The notes below the pieces were generated by a model. It was not told the origin of the DNA, made no database searches, and saw nothing but the letters and a program-made list of their open reading frames with translations. Shown here piece by piece: positions 63,828 through 64,000 of a DNA stretch of 64,000 bases. The translations under genes were made by a program, and so were the position numbers. The DNA is taken from the NCBI RefSeq assembly GCF_032190635.1, contig NZ_JAVLAS010000001.1:2294001-2358000 (forward strand), written 5' to 3'. The first letter of the stretch is position 1, and each line of letters begins with the position of its first letter. The stretch comes from Levilactobacillus zymae (GTDB lineage: Bacteria > Bacillota > Bacilli > Lactobacillales > Lactobacillaceae).

Positions 63828-64000
63828 CTAACGCTCAGGTCGGCGTCTCCAGCGGATGACGAGTCCGAGTCCGCCGAGCCAGACCACCAACGATACCCAG
63901 CCGCTTACCCGTTGGCTGACCGTCGGGTGGTAGCGGTAAGTCACCCGGTTAATCCCCCGCCGCAGCTGCACGGCGATGACCCGGGTGGCGTCTAACCAGA
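63828..64000 (-). CDS. C-terminal fragment of a membrane protein, probably YfhO-like
   Basis: The frame enters from the right edge and stops at TAG (63830-63828), about 57 residues. It reads RRGINRVTYRYHP, then a single hydrophobic helix (VSLVVWLGGLGLVIRW) and RRRPER. This ending, a beta strand with YRYHP before a last helix, resembles YfhO-type membrane glycosyltransferases. The start is outside the window. Confidence 0.55.
   Translation of the reverse strand, partial: WLDATRVIAVQLRRGINRVTYRYHPTVSQRVSGWVSLVVWLGGLGLVIRWRRRPER

Overview
The window looks like a chromosomal segment of a lactic acid bacterium in the Lactobacillaceae, most likely a moderately high-GC Levilactobacillus-type species. 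This is inferred from the gene families, the LPQTNE cell-wall sorting signals, strong Shine-Dalgarno sites, a serine T-box, DUF4811, AzlCD and Apf-like proteins, and a type I-E CRISPR repeat of the kind seen in lactobacilli. No rRNA or tRNA gene was seen.

Layout: 1-1.3 kb holds a gene end and an intact IS30 element. 1.4-8 kb holds a GNAT and a bile-salt-hydrolase/penicillin-acylase homologue, then a repair operon tag-sbcD-sbcC. 8-11.5 kb encodes secreted enzymes (a matrixin-like metalloprotease, a GH25 muramidase, a GH8 glucanase). 11.5-14 kb has an unusual GPP34-like protein and serS under a T-box. 14-17 kb is a flavin cluster: apbE, an FMN reductase, and an FMN reductase-PAS fusion whose tail carries three flavinylation-like motifs. 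17-20 kb is a P1B-4-type metal ATPase with an ArsR/SmtB sensor. 20-26.4 kb is sugar/polyol metabolism: a GPH transporter behind a cre site, an FGGY kinase, an SDR dehydrogenase and a divergent ROK regulator with repeated operators. 26.4-32 kb has a repeat-rich surface protein, AlkA, DegV, DUF4811 and a secreted protein. 32-35 kb is the proton-translocating transhydrogenase operon pntA1-pntA2-pntB. 35-41 kb has a frameshifted adhesin, two small secreted wall proteins, a small gene with no ordinary start codon, and a frameshifted amino-acid permease.

41-43.5 kb is an AT-rich accessory patch with an IS3 element abutting a truncated DUF262 gene. 43.7-51.5 kb holds gpmA, a serine-rich adhesin, an AI-2E-type permease, a second ROK regulator, a TPR-like membrane protein and cfa. 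51.7-52.5 kb is a type I-E CRISPR array (14 repeats, 13 spacers) without cas genes in the window. 52.7-57.3 kb has azlCD and a giant YhgE/Pip protein. 57.8-61 kb is a two-component system with a D,D-carboxypeptidase. 61.7-62.4 kb is a second small metalloprotease enclosed by 23-bp inverted repeats. The window ends with guaB (no CBS domains) and the end of a probable YfhO-type membrane protein.

The most interesting signals are: (1) the apbE-linked FMN reductase-PAS protein with a triplicated D-x-x-[ST/D]-S-A-S tail motif; (2) the inverted repeats around the metalloprotease gene, which could form a panhandle mRNA or an invertible or mobile cassette; (3) the oldest CRISPR spacer, which nearly matches the adjacent cfa terminator; (4) a small gene with promoter, Shine-Dalgarno and terminator but an AUC at the start position; (5) three LPQTNE adhesins built from shared modules, one frameshifted.
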